The position numbers and the translations under genes are program-made. The notes beneath the pieces are model-generated. The model did no database searches, was not told the origin of the DNA, and saw nothing but the letters and a program-made list of their open reading frames with translations. Shown piece after piece: positions 16,053-23,721 of a stretch of 64,000 nt of DNA (position 1 is the stretch's first letter; each line of letters opens with the position of its first letter). Source of the stretch: Brachybacterium phenoliresistens (lineage in GTDB: Bacteria > Actinomycetota > Actinomycetes > Actinomycetales > Dermabacteraceae); contig NZ_KK069989.1 of assembly GCF_000576425.1 (NCBI RefSeq), forward strand, positions 1 through 64,000, written 5' to 3'.

Positions 16053-17357
16053 TCAGCCGGAGACGGCGGCGGTGGCCTCGTCGAACCAGCCCTGCGCGGC
16101 ATCGGCCGGGGACATGCGGCCGAAGAGCACCTCGGACTGGTAGCGCGGGGTGATCTCCTCGATCGCCGTCGAGCCCGCCGGCCCCACCCAGGTGGGCTGG
16201 AGGTCCAGGGTGGAGAGGTCGTCGATGTAGGCGACCTCCCGCTGGGCGGTCTCCGACAGCTCGGGGAGGATCGCCTCGCGGACGGCGGCGACGGCCGGGA
16301 CGCCGCGGTCGGTGAGGATCAGCCGTCCGGCGTCGGGGTCGTTGACCAGGAAGTCCACGAAGGCGGCGGCGTTCTCGGGGGAGGCGGTGCGCGCGGAGAT
16401 CGTGTACAGCTGCGAGGACTGCAGCCAGACCCCCGGCCGGGCGGACTCCCCGGGGATCCGCACCAGCTGCAGGTCCGCTCCCGAGGCGGTGGCCAGCGCG
16501 GTCAGCGAGCTCGACCAGGTCAGCATGAAGGCGGCCCGTCCTCGGCCGATGAGGGTCTGCTCGGGGCCGACGTCGGTGAGCTCGACCAGGACGTCCGCCG
16601 CGGGCCCGGCGCCGGTGTCCACGAGGGACTTCGAGAACTCGAGGAAGGACTGCACGGTGGGGACCGTCAGGCCCAGGGCGCCGTCCTCGGTGTAGAGGAT
16701 CTCCCCGTGCTGGCGCGCCCACAGGTCCAGGGAGTCGTGGCTGAGGGTGGTGCCGGTGCCGAAGGTGCCGTCCTCGGTGGCCTCGGTGATGGCCTGGCAC
16801 AGCGCCACGAACTCGTCCCACGTCCAGGCGGTGTCGTCGGGGGCCTCGAGCCCGGCCGCCTCGATCACGGCGGGGTCCATCACCATCGCCAGGGCGTTGA
16901 TGCCGGTGGTGACGCCGAACGGGGTGCCGCCCACCTGGCCGTTGCGGCGGGCGGCCTCGTCCATGGTGGACAGGTCGAGCGTGTCCGAGACGGTGGACAG
17001 GTCCAGCAGGACGTCGCGGGCGGCGTACTCGGCGGGGTAGGCGCCGCCCATGGTGATGACGTCCGGCTCGTCCCCGGCCGCGGCGGTGGTGGCCAGCCGG
17101 TCGAAGTAGCCGGCGATGTCCCCGGGCTCCGGGGAGATGGTGATCCCGGGGTGGCGCTGCTCGAAGAGATCGATGACCTCCTGCGTGGTGGCGGCGCGCT
17201 CGGGGTTGCCCCACCAGGAGAAGCGCAGCGGAGCCTCGGCGTCCCGGCCCGCCGAGCGGTTCGGGTTGCAGGCGGCGAGGGTCGCCAGGGCCGGGGCCGC
17301 CGCGCCCAGGGCGAGGGCGCTGCGGCGCGGGAGCGGGACAGGGCGGCGACGGGACAC
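16053..17357 (-). CDS. Carbohydrate ABC solute-binding lipoprotein (CUT1 type), orphan
   Basis: A 434-residue extracellular binding protein (SBP_bac_1-like). It has an Arg-rich N-terminus, hydrophobic helix and lipobox LAAC at Cys30. The mature start LRFSWWGNPERAATTQEVIDLFEQRHPGI and later EPDVITMGGAYPAEYAARDVLLDL are typical of CUT1 sugar-binding proteins. It has no permease genes of its own. It follows a second binding-protein gene by 61 bases on the same strand. It belongs to the same subfamily as the proteins at 17419, 19068 and 46742 and may feed the permeases at 20449-22270. The ligand is unknown. Confidence 0.85.
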   Translation of the reverse strand: MSRRRPVPLPRRSALALGAAAPALATLAACNPNRSAGRDAEAPLRFSWWGNPERAATTQEVIDLFEQRHPGITISPEPGDIAGYFDRLATTAAAGDEPDVITMGGAYPAEYAARDVLLDLSTVSDTLDLSTMDEAARRNGQVGGTPFGVTTGINALAMVMDPAVIEAAGLEAPDDTAWTWDEFVALCQAITEATEDGTFGTGTTLSHDSLDLWARQHGEILYTEDGALGLTVPTVQSFLEFSKSLVDTGAGPAADVLVELTDVGPEQTLIGRGRAAFMLTWSSSLTALATASGADLQLVRIPGESARPGVWLQSSQLYTISARTASPENAAAFVDFLVNDPDAGRLILTDRGVPAVAAVREAILPELSETAQREVAYIDDLSTLDLQPTWVGPAGSTAIEEITPRYQSEVLFGRMSPADAAQGWFDEATAAVSG

Positions 17358-17418
17358 GGGGGCTCCTGAGGTGCGGGCGCGCGGTCGGGGGAGGGCCGGT
17401 CGGGGGAGGGAGGGACGC

Positions 17419-18726
17419 TCAGGCCTTCGGCTGCATGCCCTCCAGGCTGGCGACGATCTCCTCGGCGACCTCCGCCGCGGGGCGCGTGCCGAAGAGCGCC
17501 TCCTCGGCCATGCGGGTGAACTCGTCGCCGAAGGACACGCCCGAGGCGGGGGTGACCATCGGCGGGGGGACCACCTCGGCCTGCATGTCGCGGGCGAAGT
17601 CCAGGACGATCATCTCGCTCTCGTCGAGCACGGACTCGAGGGAGTCCTGGACCTCCGGGAACGAGGTCACGCCGCGCTCGAGGCGGAGGATCTTCGCGCA
17701 CTCGAGATCGCGCAGGAGGAAGTCCATCAGGGTCGCGGCATTCTCGGGGCTCGCGGACTTCGCGCTGATCGACCAGTACATGGAGGCCTTGTTGACCATC
17801 TGGTGGTCGCCGCTGGTGCGCGCGGGAAGGCGCAGCAGCGTCATCGGCGAGCCGGAGGAGGCCATGAAGGTCTGCACCTGGGAGTGGAACTGGAGATGGA
17901 AGGCGGCGCGGTTGTTGCCGAAGCGGCCCTGCTCGACGCCGGCGGCCCCGTCCTCGACCTGCTCGGAGACCGCAGGCACGGCGCCGACCTCGACGAGCTT
18001 CGCGGAGTACTCGAGGAACTCGGTGACGGTCTGCGCGGTCAGCGGCGACTCGCCCTCGCGGGGGAACAGCTGCTCCCCGCTCTGGCGGGCCCAGGCGCCC
18101 AGCTCGGCGGCGCCGCGGCCGAAGAAGTCGAAGCCGTAGACGTCCTCGCCGGCGCCCTTGGCCCAGTCGGTGACCTGCTGGGACAGGGCGAGGAACTCGT
18201 CCCAGGTCCAGGTCGTGTCATCGGGCAGGGGGATCCCGGCCTTCTCGAGGATCGCGGTGTTCGCGCCGACGGCGAAGATGCCGATGCCCAGCGGGGCGCC
18301 CACCAGGGTGCCGTCGGCCAGACGACCGGTGTCCAGCACCGCGGCGTCCATCGCGCTGAGGTCGAGCTGGTCGGAGACCGTCTCGAGGTCCAGCAGCGTG
18401 GAGCGGGTGCCGTAGGAGTCGATGTACGACTCGTCCATCTGCAGCAGGTCGGGCATGGCACCGCCGGCGGTCTGGGTGGCGAGCTTGTCCCAGTAGCCGG
18501 TCCATTCGGAGTACTCGGGGGAGACCGGGATGTCCGCGTGGGACTGGGAGAACAGGTCCAGCGCCTCGTTCGTCATCGAGTTGCGCAGATCGCCGCCCCA
18601 CCAGTAGATGCGCACGGCGCCGCCGCCGCCGTCCCCGCCCGAGCCGGCGTTGGGCCCGCAGGCGGCGAGGGCGGGAAGGGCGCCTGCGGCGGCGAGCAGG
18701 GCGAGAGCAGTGCGTCGAGTGGTCAT
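17419..18726 (-). CDS. Carbohydrate ABC solute-binding lipoprotein (CUT1 type), orphan
   Basis: A 435-residue lipoprotein with lipobox LAAC at Cys23 and the segments VRIYWWGGDLRNSMTNEALDLF and GYWDKLATQTAGGAMPDLLQMDESYIDSYGTRSTLLDLETV. These are close to the same segments of the protein at 19068. A start at 18726 is preferred to 18729, because the GGAGG site leaves a 6-base spacer to it. It is the first gene of a minus-strand pair of binding-protein genes and is divergent from the ABC operon at 19068. A promoter with a LacI-like palindrome precedes it. The ligand is unknown; it is likely a sugar or small oligosaccharide. Confidence 0.87.
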   Translation of the reverse strand: MTTRRTALALLAAAGALPALAACGPNAGSGGDGGGGAVRIYWWGGDLRNSMTNEALDLFSQSHADIPVSPEYSEWTGYWDKLATQTAGGAMPDLLQMDESYIDSYGTRSTLLDLETVSDQLDLSAMDAAVLDTGRLADGTLVGAPLGIGIFAVGANTAILEKAGIPLPDDTTWTWDEFLALSQQVTDWAKGAGEDVYGFDFFGRGAAELGAWARQSGEQLFPREGESPLTAQTVTEFLEYSAKLVEVGAVPAVSEQVEDGAAGVEQGRFGNNRAAFHLQFHSQVQTFMASSGSPMTLLRLPARTSGDHQMVNKASMYWSISAKSASPENAATLMDFLLRDLECAKILRLERGVTSFPEVQDSLESVLDESEMIVLDFARDMQAEVVPPPMVTPASGVSFGDEFTRMAEEALFGTRPAAEVAEEIVASLEGMQPKA

Positions 18727-18777
18727 CATCGGCCTCCGTCGGGTCCGGGGCAGCGGCGGCCCGGAGTGGGTGAGTCC

Positions 18778-18815
18778 AGTGTGGAGGTTGACAAGCGACC
18801 CGTCAAGCGCTTTCC
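18778..18815 (-). promoter_or_regulatory. Promoter with LacI-like palindrome for the minus-strand binding-protein genes
   Basis: On the minus strand TTGACG (18806-18801) and CACACT (18783-18778) are 17 bases apart. The -35 box overlaps the palindrome core AAGCGCTT (18805-18812) within GTCAAGCGCTTTCC, which has the central CG of LacI-family operators. Repression by occlusion is inferred. Confidence 0.5.
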
Positions 18816-18891
18816 TGGTCCCTCGGAGCACTGCTCCGCCCCGTCTCCCCCGGCGGGGACGCGGCGACCGGCCCGGCGTCGGACGCCCGAT

Positions 18892-18905
18892 ATGAAACCT
18901 TTCAT
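18892..18905. promoter_or_regulatory. LacI-type operator candidate upstream of the ABC operon
   Basis: Perfect 6-bp arms ATGAAA and TTTCAT flank a CC centre, 163 bases before the binding-protein ATG. It shares the TGAAAC half-site with the operators in the rhamnose region but lacks their central CG, so a different LacI regulator is likely. Confidence 0.4.
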
Positions 18906-19067
18906 CACGATCCGATCACCATGCGGGAGTTTCCTCCCCACATGTGGTTCCGTTCCGTCAGGTAGCCGGATGCGCCGAAGTCGTCGCCCGGCACCGCGCG
19001 GGACCCCCGCCGTCCGACACCACGAGCTCGTGCTTCCGGGCCGAGCCGGCAGATCAGAGGAGATCTC

Positions 19068-20369
19068 ATGTTCACCAGGCGCCAGACCATCGCCCTCGGG
19101 GCCGCAGCCCCCGCCCTCGTCGCCCTCGCCGCCTGCGGGCCCAACTCGGGCTCCGGCGGCAGCGGCGGATCCGACGGCGGCTCGGGCACGCTCCGCTTCG
19201 CCTGGTGGGGCAACCCGACGCGCAACGAGAACACCGCCAACGTCATCGAGGCGTACAAGAGCGTGGACGACTCCGTGACGATCTCGGCCGAGCCGGGGGA
19301 GTGGAGCGGCTACTGGGACAAGCTCGCCACCCAGACCGCCGGCGGCGACATGCCCGACATCATCCAGATGGACGAGAAGTACCTCTCCGAGTACGGGCAG
19401 CGCGGCGCCCTGCTGGACCTCGCCGAGGCCGGCCTGGACACCAGCAAGTTCGCCCCGGGCACCGTCGAGGTGGGCGAGGTCCCCGACAAGGGGCTGATGG
19501 CCATCAACGCGGGGCTGAACGCCGTGTCCATCATCGTGAACCCCGCCGTCTTCGAGGAGGCGGGCGTCGAGCTGCCCGACGACTCCACGTGGACCTGGGA
19601 GTCGATGGCGCAGCTGGCCGCGCAGATCACCGAGGCCACCCCCGACGGCACCTACGGCATGTCCCAGATGGGCGGCGTGCAGGGCGTCTTCCAGCTCTAC
19701 GTGCGCCAGCTGGGCCAGGACCAGTACAACGCCGAGGGCGTCGGCTTCGACGCCGCGGCCGCCACCCAGTTCCTGGAGTGGGGCAAGTCGCTCCAGGACA
19801 CCAAGGCCTGCCCCGACGCCTCCGTCTCCGTGGAGGACGCCTCCAAGTCCATGGACCAGTCCCTGTTCGCCACCGGCAAGATCGGCATCACGATGGTCTG
19901 GTCCAACCAGGTCGTCGCCCATGACGCGCTGGTCCCCGGCGGGGTGAAGGTGCTGCGCCCGCCGTCGATGACCGGCAGCTCCAAGGACGTCCAGCTCTGG
20001 TACAAGGCCTCGATGTACTGGTCGGTCTCGGCGAAGACCGCCGATCCCGAGGCCGCGGTGAAGTTCGTGGACTTCCTCGTGAACTCGCCCGACGCCGGCA
20101 AGATCCTCTCCGTCGAGCGCGGCGTGCCCGGCAACCTCGACGTGCGCGAGGCGATCACGCCGGAGCTCGACGCGGCCAACGTCATGGCCGTGGAGTACCT
20201 CGACTCCGTCGAGTCCGAGCTGGGCGAGCCGCCGGCCATCACCCCGCAGGGCGGCGGCGAGTTCGAGGCGATCCTCACCCGCGTCAGCGAGGACCTGCTG
20301 TTCGGGACCATCGATGCCGCCGCCGGCGGCCAGCGGCTGGTCGACGAGCTGAACGCGGCGCTGGCCTGA
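19068..20369 (+). CDS. Carbohydrate ABC solute-binding lipoprotein (CUT1 type)
   Basis: A 433-residue lipoprotein with a signal ending LVALAAC (Cys23) and a Gly/Ser linker, then LRFAWWGNPTRNENTANVIEAYK and GYWDKLATQTAGGDMPDIIQMDEKYLSEYGQRGALLDL. It captures a sugar outside the cell and delivers it to the two permeases encoded directly downstream. The ATG at 19068 follows AGAGGAGA. It is strongly similar along its length to the orphan binding protein at 46742; for example both have DDSTWTWE/D and PSMTGS...QLWYKASMY. The ligand is not known. The ATPase is not encoded nearby. Confidence 0.9.
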   Translation: MFTRRQTIALGAAAPALVALAACGPNSGSGGSGGSDGGSGTLRFAWWGNPTRNENTANVIEAYKSVDDSVTISAEPGEWSGYWDKLATQTAGGDMPDIIQMDEKYLSEYGQRGALLDLAEAGLDTSKFAPGTVEVGEVPDKGLMAINAGLNAVSIIVNPAVFEEAGVELPDDSTWTWESMAQLAAQITEATPDGTYGMSQMGGVQGVFQLYVRQLGQDQYNAEGVGFDAAAATQFLEWGKSLQDTKACPDASVSVEDASKSMDQSLFATGKIGITMVWSNQVVAHDALVPGGVKVLRPPSMTGSSKDVQLWYKASMYWSVSAKTADPEAAVKFVDFLVNSPDAGKILSVERGVPGNLDVREAITPELDAANVMAVEYLDSVESELGEPPAITPQGGGEFEAILTRVSEDLLFGTIDAAAGGQRLVDELNAALA

Positions 20370-20410
20370 GCGGCCGGCATCGCGCAGACCCCCATCGACC
20401 GAGGAGCATC

Positions 20411-20452
20411 ATGACCATCATCAGCACCCCGCCCCCGGGAGGGATCGCATGA
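20411..20452 (+). promoter_or_regulatory. 13-codon leader ORF coupled to the first permease gene
   Basis: GAGGAG (20401-20406) precedes an ATG at 20411 that opens a 13-codon frame, MTIISTPPPGGIA. Its TGA (20450-20452) overlaps the permease ATG (20449) as ATGA. The PPPG run is a known type of slow, EF-P-dependent sequence, so the frame could tune permease translation. Function is inferred. Confidence 0.5.
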
Positions 20453-21387
20453 GCGCCGTGGGCGAGCTCGCCTCCCTGGCCAAGCGCCGCTCCGCGGGCG
20501 GTCCGAAGGAGAAGCACCCGGACAACCGGGCCGGCCTGGCGTTCATGGCGCCGTGGCTGATCGGCCTGCTGGTCATCACCATCCTGCCGATGATCGCCTC
20601 GTTCGTGCTCTCCTTCACCGACTACAGCCTGATCGCCCCGCCGGAGTTCACCGGGCTGGACAACTACAAGGAGATGATCGGCGACACCCGGCTGCACAAG
20701 TCCCTCGCGGTCACGTTCATCTACGTGCTCGTGGGGACGCCGCTGCAGCTCATCGTGGCGCTGCTGCTGGCGGTGCTGCTGAACCAGGGCATGAAGGGCC
20801 TGTCCTTCTACCGCTCGGTGTTCTACCTGCCCTCGCTGCTGGGCGGATCGGTCGCCATCTCGATCCTGTGGCGGCAGATGTTCGGCGCCGGCGGCCTGGT
20901 CAACCAGCTGCTGGAGGCGATCGGCTTCACGAACCTGCCCGGCTGGGTCTCCAACCCGGACACGGCGCTGGGCACGATCATCCTGCTGCACGTGTGGACG
21001 TTCGGCTCGCCGATGATCATCTTCCTGGCGGGGCTGCGGCAGATCCCGCAGATGTACTACGAGGCGGCCGGGGTGGACGGCGCCTCGAAGCTCCACCAGT
21101 TCTTCCACATCACGATCCCGCTGCTGACCCCGATCATCTTCTTCAACGTGGTGCTCCAGGTCATCAACGCGTTCCAGTCGTTCACCCAGGCGTTCGTGGT
21201 CTCGGGCGGGACGGGCGGGCCCTCGGACTCCACGCTCTTCTACACCCTGTACCTGTACCAGAAGGGCTTCACCCAGTTCGACATGGGCTACGCCTCGGCG
21301 ATGGCGTGGCTGCTGCTGGCCATCGTCGCGATCTTCACCGCGATCAACTTCTTCGTCTCCAAGTTCTGGGTGTTCTACGATGACTGA
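20449..21387 (+). CDS. ABC sugar permease, MalF type (CUT1)
   Basis: A 312-residue inner-membrane permease with six main helices. It carries the MalF-type N-terminal segment LAFMAPWLIGLLVITILPMIASFVLSFTDY and an EAA loop YYEAAGVDGASKLHQFFHITIPLLTP that contacts the ATPase. It pairs with the next gene, which overlaps its end by 8 bases. It is translated after a 13-codon leader frame and also has its own GGGAGGGA site. No ATPase gene is present in the window, so a shared MsiK-like ATPase encoded elsewhere is likely, as known for actinobacterial CUT1 systems. Confidence 0.93.
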   Translation: MSAVGELASLAKRRSAGGPKEKHPDNRAGLAFMAPWLIGLLVITILPMIASFVLSFTDYSLIAPPEFTGLDNYKEMIGDTRLHKSLAVTFIYVLVGTPLQLIVALLLAVLLNQGMKGLSFYRSVFYLPSLLGGSVAISILWRQMFGAGGLVNQLLEAIGFTNLPGWVSNPDTALGTIILLHVWTFGSPMIIFLAGLRQIPQMYYEAAGVDGASKLHQFFHITIPLLTPIIFFNVVLQVINAFQSFTQAFVVSGGTGGPSDSTLFYTLYLYQKGFTQFDMGYASAMAWLLLAIVAIFTAINFFVSKFWVFYDD

Positions 21388-22270
21388 TTCCACCGCCACC
21401 GCCCCCGCCCCGGCCGCCGCTCCCGCCCTGCGGGTGCGCCGCACGAATCCGACGCGCTCGGTGATCAAGCACATCGTGATGATCGCGGTCAGCCTGGTCA
21501 TGATCTATCCGCTGCTGTGGATGATCGTCTCCTCCCTGCGGCCCAACGACGAGATCTTCCGCAATCCCTCGCTGCTCCCGCTGAGCTTCGACGTCTCCAA
21601 CTACGTCGACGGCTGGAACGCGCTGGCGCAGCCCTTCTCGCACTACCTCATCAACTCGACGCTGCTGGTGCTGGGCTGCGTGATCGGCAACCTGGTGGCC
21701 TGCTCGCTGACCGCCTACGCCTTCGCGCGGCTGCGGTTCTGGGGCCGGAACATCGCGTTCGCCATCATGCTCATGACGCTCATGCTGCCGATCCACGTCG
21801 TGATCGTGCCGCAGTACATCATGTTCTCCCAGACCGGCTGGGTGAACACCCTGGTCCCGCTGGTCCTGCCGAAGTTCCTCGCGACCGACGCGTTCTTCGT
21901 GTTCCTCATGGTGCAGTTCATCCGCGGCATCCCCCGCGAGCTCGATGAGGCGGCGCGCATCGACGGCTGCGGCCATTTCCGGATCTTCTTCCAGGTGATC
22001 CTGCCGCTCATGCTCCCGGCGCTCGCGACGACGACGATCTTCACCTTCATGTGGATGTGGAACGACTTCTTCGGCTCCCTCATCTACCTGACCACGCCCG
22101 AGAACTTCACGGTGCCGCTGGCGCTGCAGTCGTTCCTGGACTCGCAGGGCACCTCGAACTGGGGCGCGATGTTCGCGATGTCGATCCTCTCGCTGGTCCC
22201 GCTGTTCCTCGTGTTCCTGGTGGGCCAGAGGTTCCTCGTCAAGGGCTTCGCCACCACCGGCATCAAGTGA
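21380..22270 (+). CDS. ABC sugar permease, MalG type (CUT1)
   Basis: A 296-residue permease with six membrane segments and the MalG-type EAA loop ELDEAARIDGCGHFRIFFQVILPLMLP. The N-terminal 25 residues are Ala/Pro-rich and cytoplasmic. It partners with the MalF-type permease upstream, whose coding end it overlaps by 8 bases, indicating coupled expression in equal amounts. The following genes encode oxidoreductases, which suggests the imported sugar or its breakdown product is oxidised or epimerised soon after uptake. Confidence 0.93.
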   Translation: MTDSTATAPAPAAAPALRVRRTNPTRSVIKHIVMIAVSLVMIYPLLWMIVSSLRPNDEIFRNPSLLPLSFDVSNYVDGWNALAQPFSHYLINSTLLVLGCVIGNLVACSLTAYAFARLRFWGRNIAFAIMLMTLMLPIHVVIVPQYIMFSQTGWVNTLVPLVLPKFLATDAFFVFLMVQFIRGIPRELDEAARIDGCGHFRIFFQVILPLMLPALATTTIFTFMWMWNDFFGSLIYLTTPENFTVPLALQSFLDSQGTSNWGAMFAMSILSLVPLFLVFLVGQRFLVKGFATTGIK

Positions 22271-22308
22271 CCCCGTCCCGACCTCGGATCCCCGGAAGGA
22301 TTCCCCTC

Positions 22309-23721
22309 ATGACCACCCGCTATGCCGTGATCGGCACCGGACACCGCGCCCAGATGTACATGAACGCCATCGCCGGCGACCACGCCGAGGTCGCCGACCT
22401 GGTGGCTCTCATCGACATCAACCCCGGGCGCGCCGCCTGGCACCGTGACCAGCACGCGGCGTTCCAGGACGCGGTCCTCGCCGCCCCCGAGGATCTCGAG
22501 GACGTGATCCGCGAGCAGCGGGTGGACCGGGTGATCGTGACCTCGATCGACCGCTGCCACGCCGAGCACGTGGTGCGGGCCCTCGAGGCCGGGGCCGACG
22601 TCGTGGTCGAGAAGCCGCTGACCATCGACGCCCCGAGCGCCCGCGCCATCGAGGAGGCGGCGCGGCGCACGGGGCGCGAGGTCGTGGTGACCTTCAACTA
22701 CCGCTACAGCCCGCGCAACAGCGCGCTGCGCGAGGTGATCGCCTCGGGGCGGATCGGCACCCCCGTCTCCATGGTCTTCGAGTGGGTGCTGGACACCTCC
22801 CACGGGGCGGACTACTTCCGCCGCTGGCACCGGGACAAGACCAACAGCGGCGGCCTGTTCATCCACAAGGCCAGCCATCATTTCGACCTCGCCTCCTGGT
22901 GGCTGGACGCCGTCCCCTCCCGCGTGTACGCCCGGGGCGGCCTGCGCTTCTACGGCGAGGACAACGCCCGCGAGCGCGGCCAGGAGCTCGGGGCCGAACG
23001 CGGCACCCACGACGGCGAGCACACCCCCTTCGAGCTGGACCTGCGCGGGGACGAGCGCCTGCGGGCGCTGTACCTCGAGCAGGAGCAGCACGACGGCTAC
23101 CGCCGCGACCAGTCCGTGTTCGGCGCGGGGATCACCACCGAGGACAACCTCACCGCGATCGTCGACTTCGACAGCCGTGCGGTGCTCACCTACGCGCTGA
23201 ACGCCCACAGCCCCTGGGAGGGCTACCGCGTCCACGTCAACGGCACCGAGGGCCGCGCCGAGCTCGAGGTCGTCGAGCGCGCCGAGGTGATCCCCACCGA
23301 CGACGGCAGCAAGGTCGTCGACCCCAGCGCCGTGCGCGTGGAGACCGGTGCGCAGGTGCGCGCCGAGGGCGAGCGGCTCATCGTCCAGCGCCACTTCGAG
23401 GCCGCCGAGGAGGTCGAGATCGTCCAGGGCGAGGGCAGCCACGGCGGCGGCGACGCGCTCATGCTGGCCGAGGTCTTCCGCGGCCGGCAGCACGACCCGC
23501 TGGGCCGCGCCGCCGACTGGACCGACGGGCTGCGCGCCATCTCCGTCGGCATCTGCGGGAACGAGTCCCTGGCCACGGGCGGGCCGGTGGAGGTCACCGA
23601 CTTCCTCGGCATCGACCTGCGTGCGGCCGCCGCCGCGGCCGCGGAGCGCTCGGCGGGCGCGACGGCCGCGCCGGAGGGAGCCTCGCGGCAGGCCCTCGAG
23701 TCCGACGGCGCCCGCGCATGA
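22309..23721 (+). CDS. Gfo/Idh/MocA-family oxidoreductase
   Basis: A 470-residue NAD(P)-dependent sugar oxidoreductase. The N-terminal Rossmann motif is YAVIGTGHRAQMY. The family's EKP motif is present in VVVEKPLTIDAPSA (about residue 102), and the metal/substrate loop includes GGLFIHKASHHFDLASWWLD. This larger subgroup is often found with glycoside utilisation genes. The ATG at 22309 follows GGAAGGA. It is 38 bases after the permease gene and overlaps the next gene as ATGA. The substrate is unknown; it is likely a sugar or inositol derivative imported by the preceding ABC system. Confidence 0.9.
   Translation: MTTRYAVIGTGHRAQMYMNAIAGDHAEVADLVALIDINPGRAAWHRDQHAAFQDAVLAAPEDLEDVIREQRVDRVIVTSIDRCHAEHVVRALEAGADVVVEKPLTIDAPSARAIEEAARRTGREVVVTFNYRYSPRNSALREVIASGRIGTPVSMVFEWVLDTSHGADYFRRWHRDKTNSGGLFIHKASHHFDLASWWLDAVPSRVYARGGLRFYGEDNARERGQELGAERGTHDGEHTPFELDLRGDERLRALYLEQEQHDGYRRDQSVFGAGITTEDNLTAIVDFDSRAVLTYALNAHSPWEGYRVHVNGTEGRAELEVVERAEVIPTDDGSKVVDPSAVRVETGAQVRAEGERLIVQRHFEAAEEVEIVQGEGSHGGGDALMLAEVFRGRQHDPLGRAADWTDGLRAISVGICGNESLATGGPVEVTDFLGIDLRAAAAAAAERSAGATAAPEGASRQALESDGARA

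Larger units (their letters stand above)
18727..19067. other. Divergent intergenic region between two binding-protein genes
   Basis: No gene is seen in these 341 bases. They hold the minus-strand promoter with an AAGCGCTT core (18778-18815), a symmetric ATGAAA-CC-TTTCAT site (18892-18905) facing the plus-strand operon, a 10-bp palindrome CCACATGTGG (18938-18947), and the ribosome site AGAGGAGA before the ATG at 19068. I could not place a convincing plus-strand -35/-10 pair. Confidence 0.6.
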
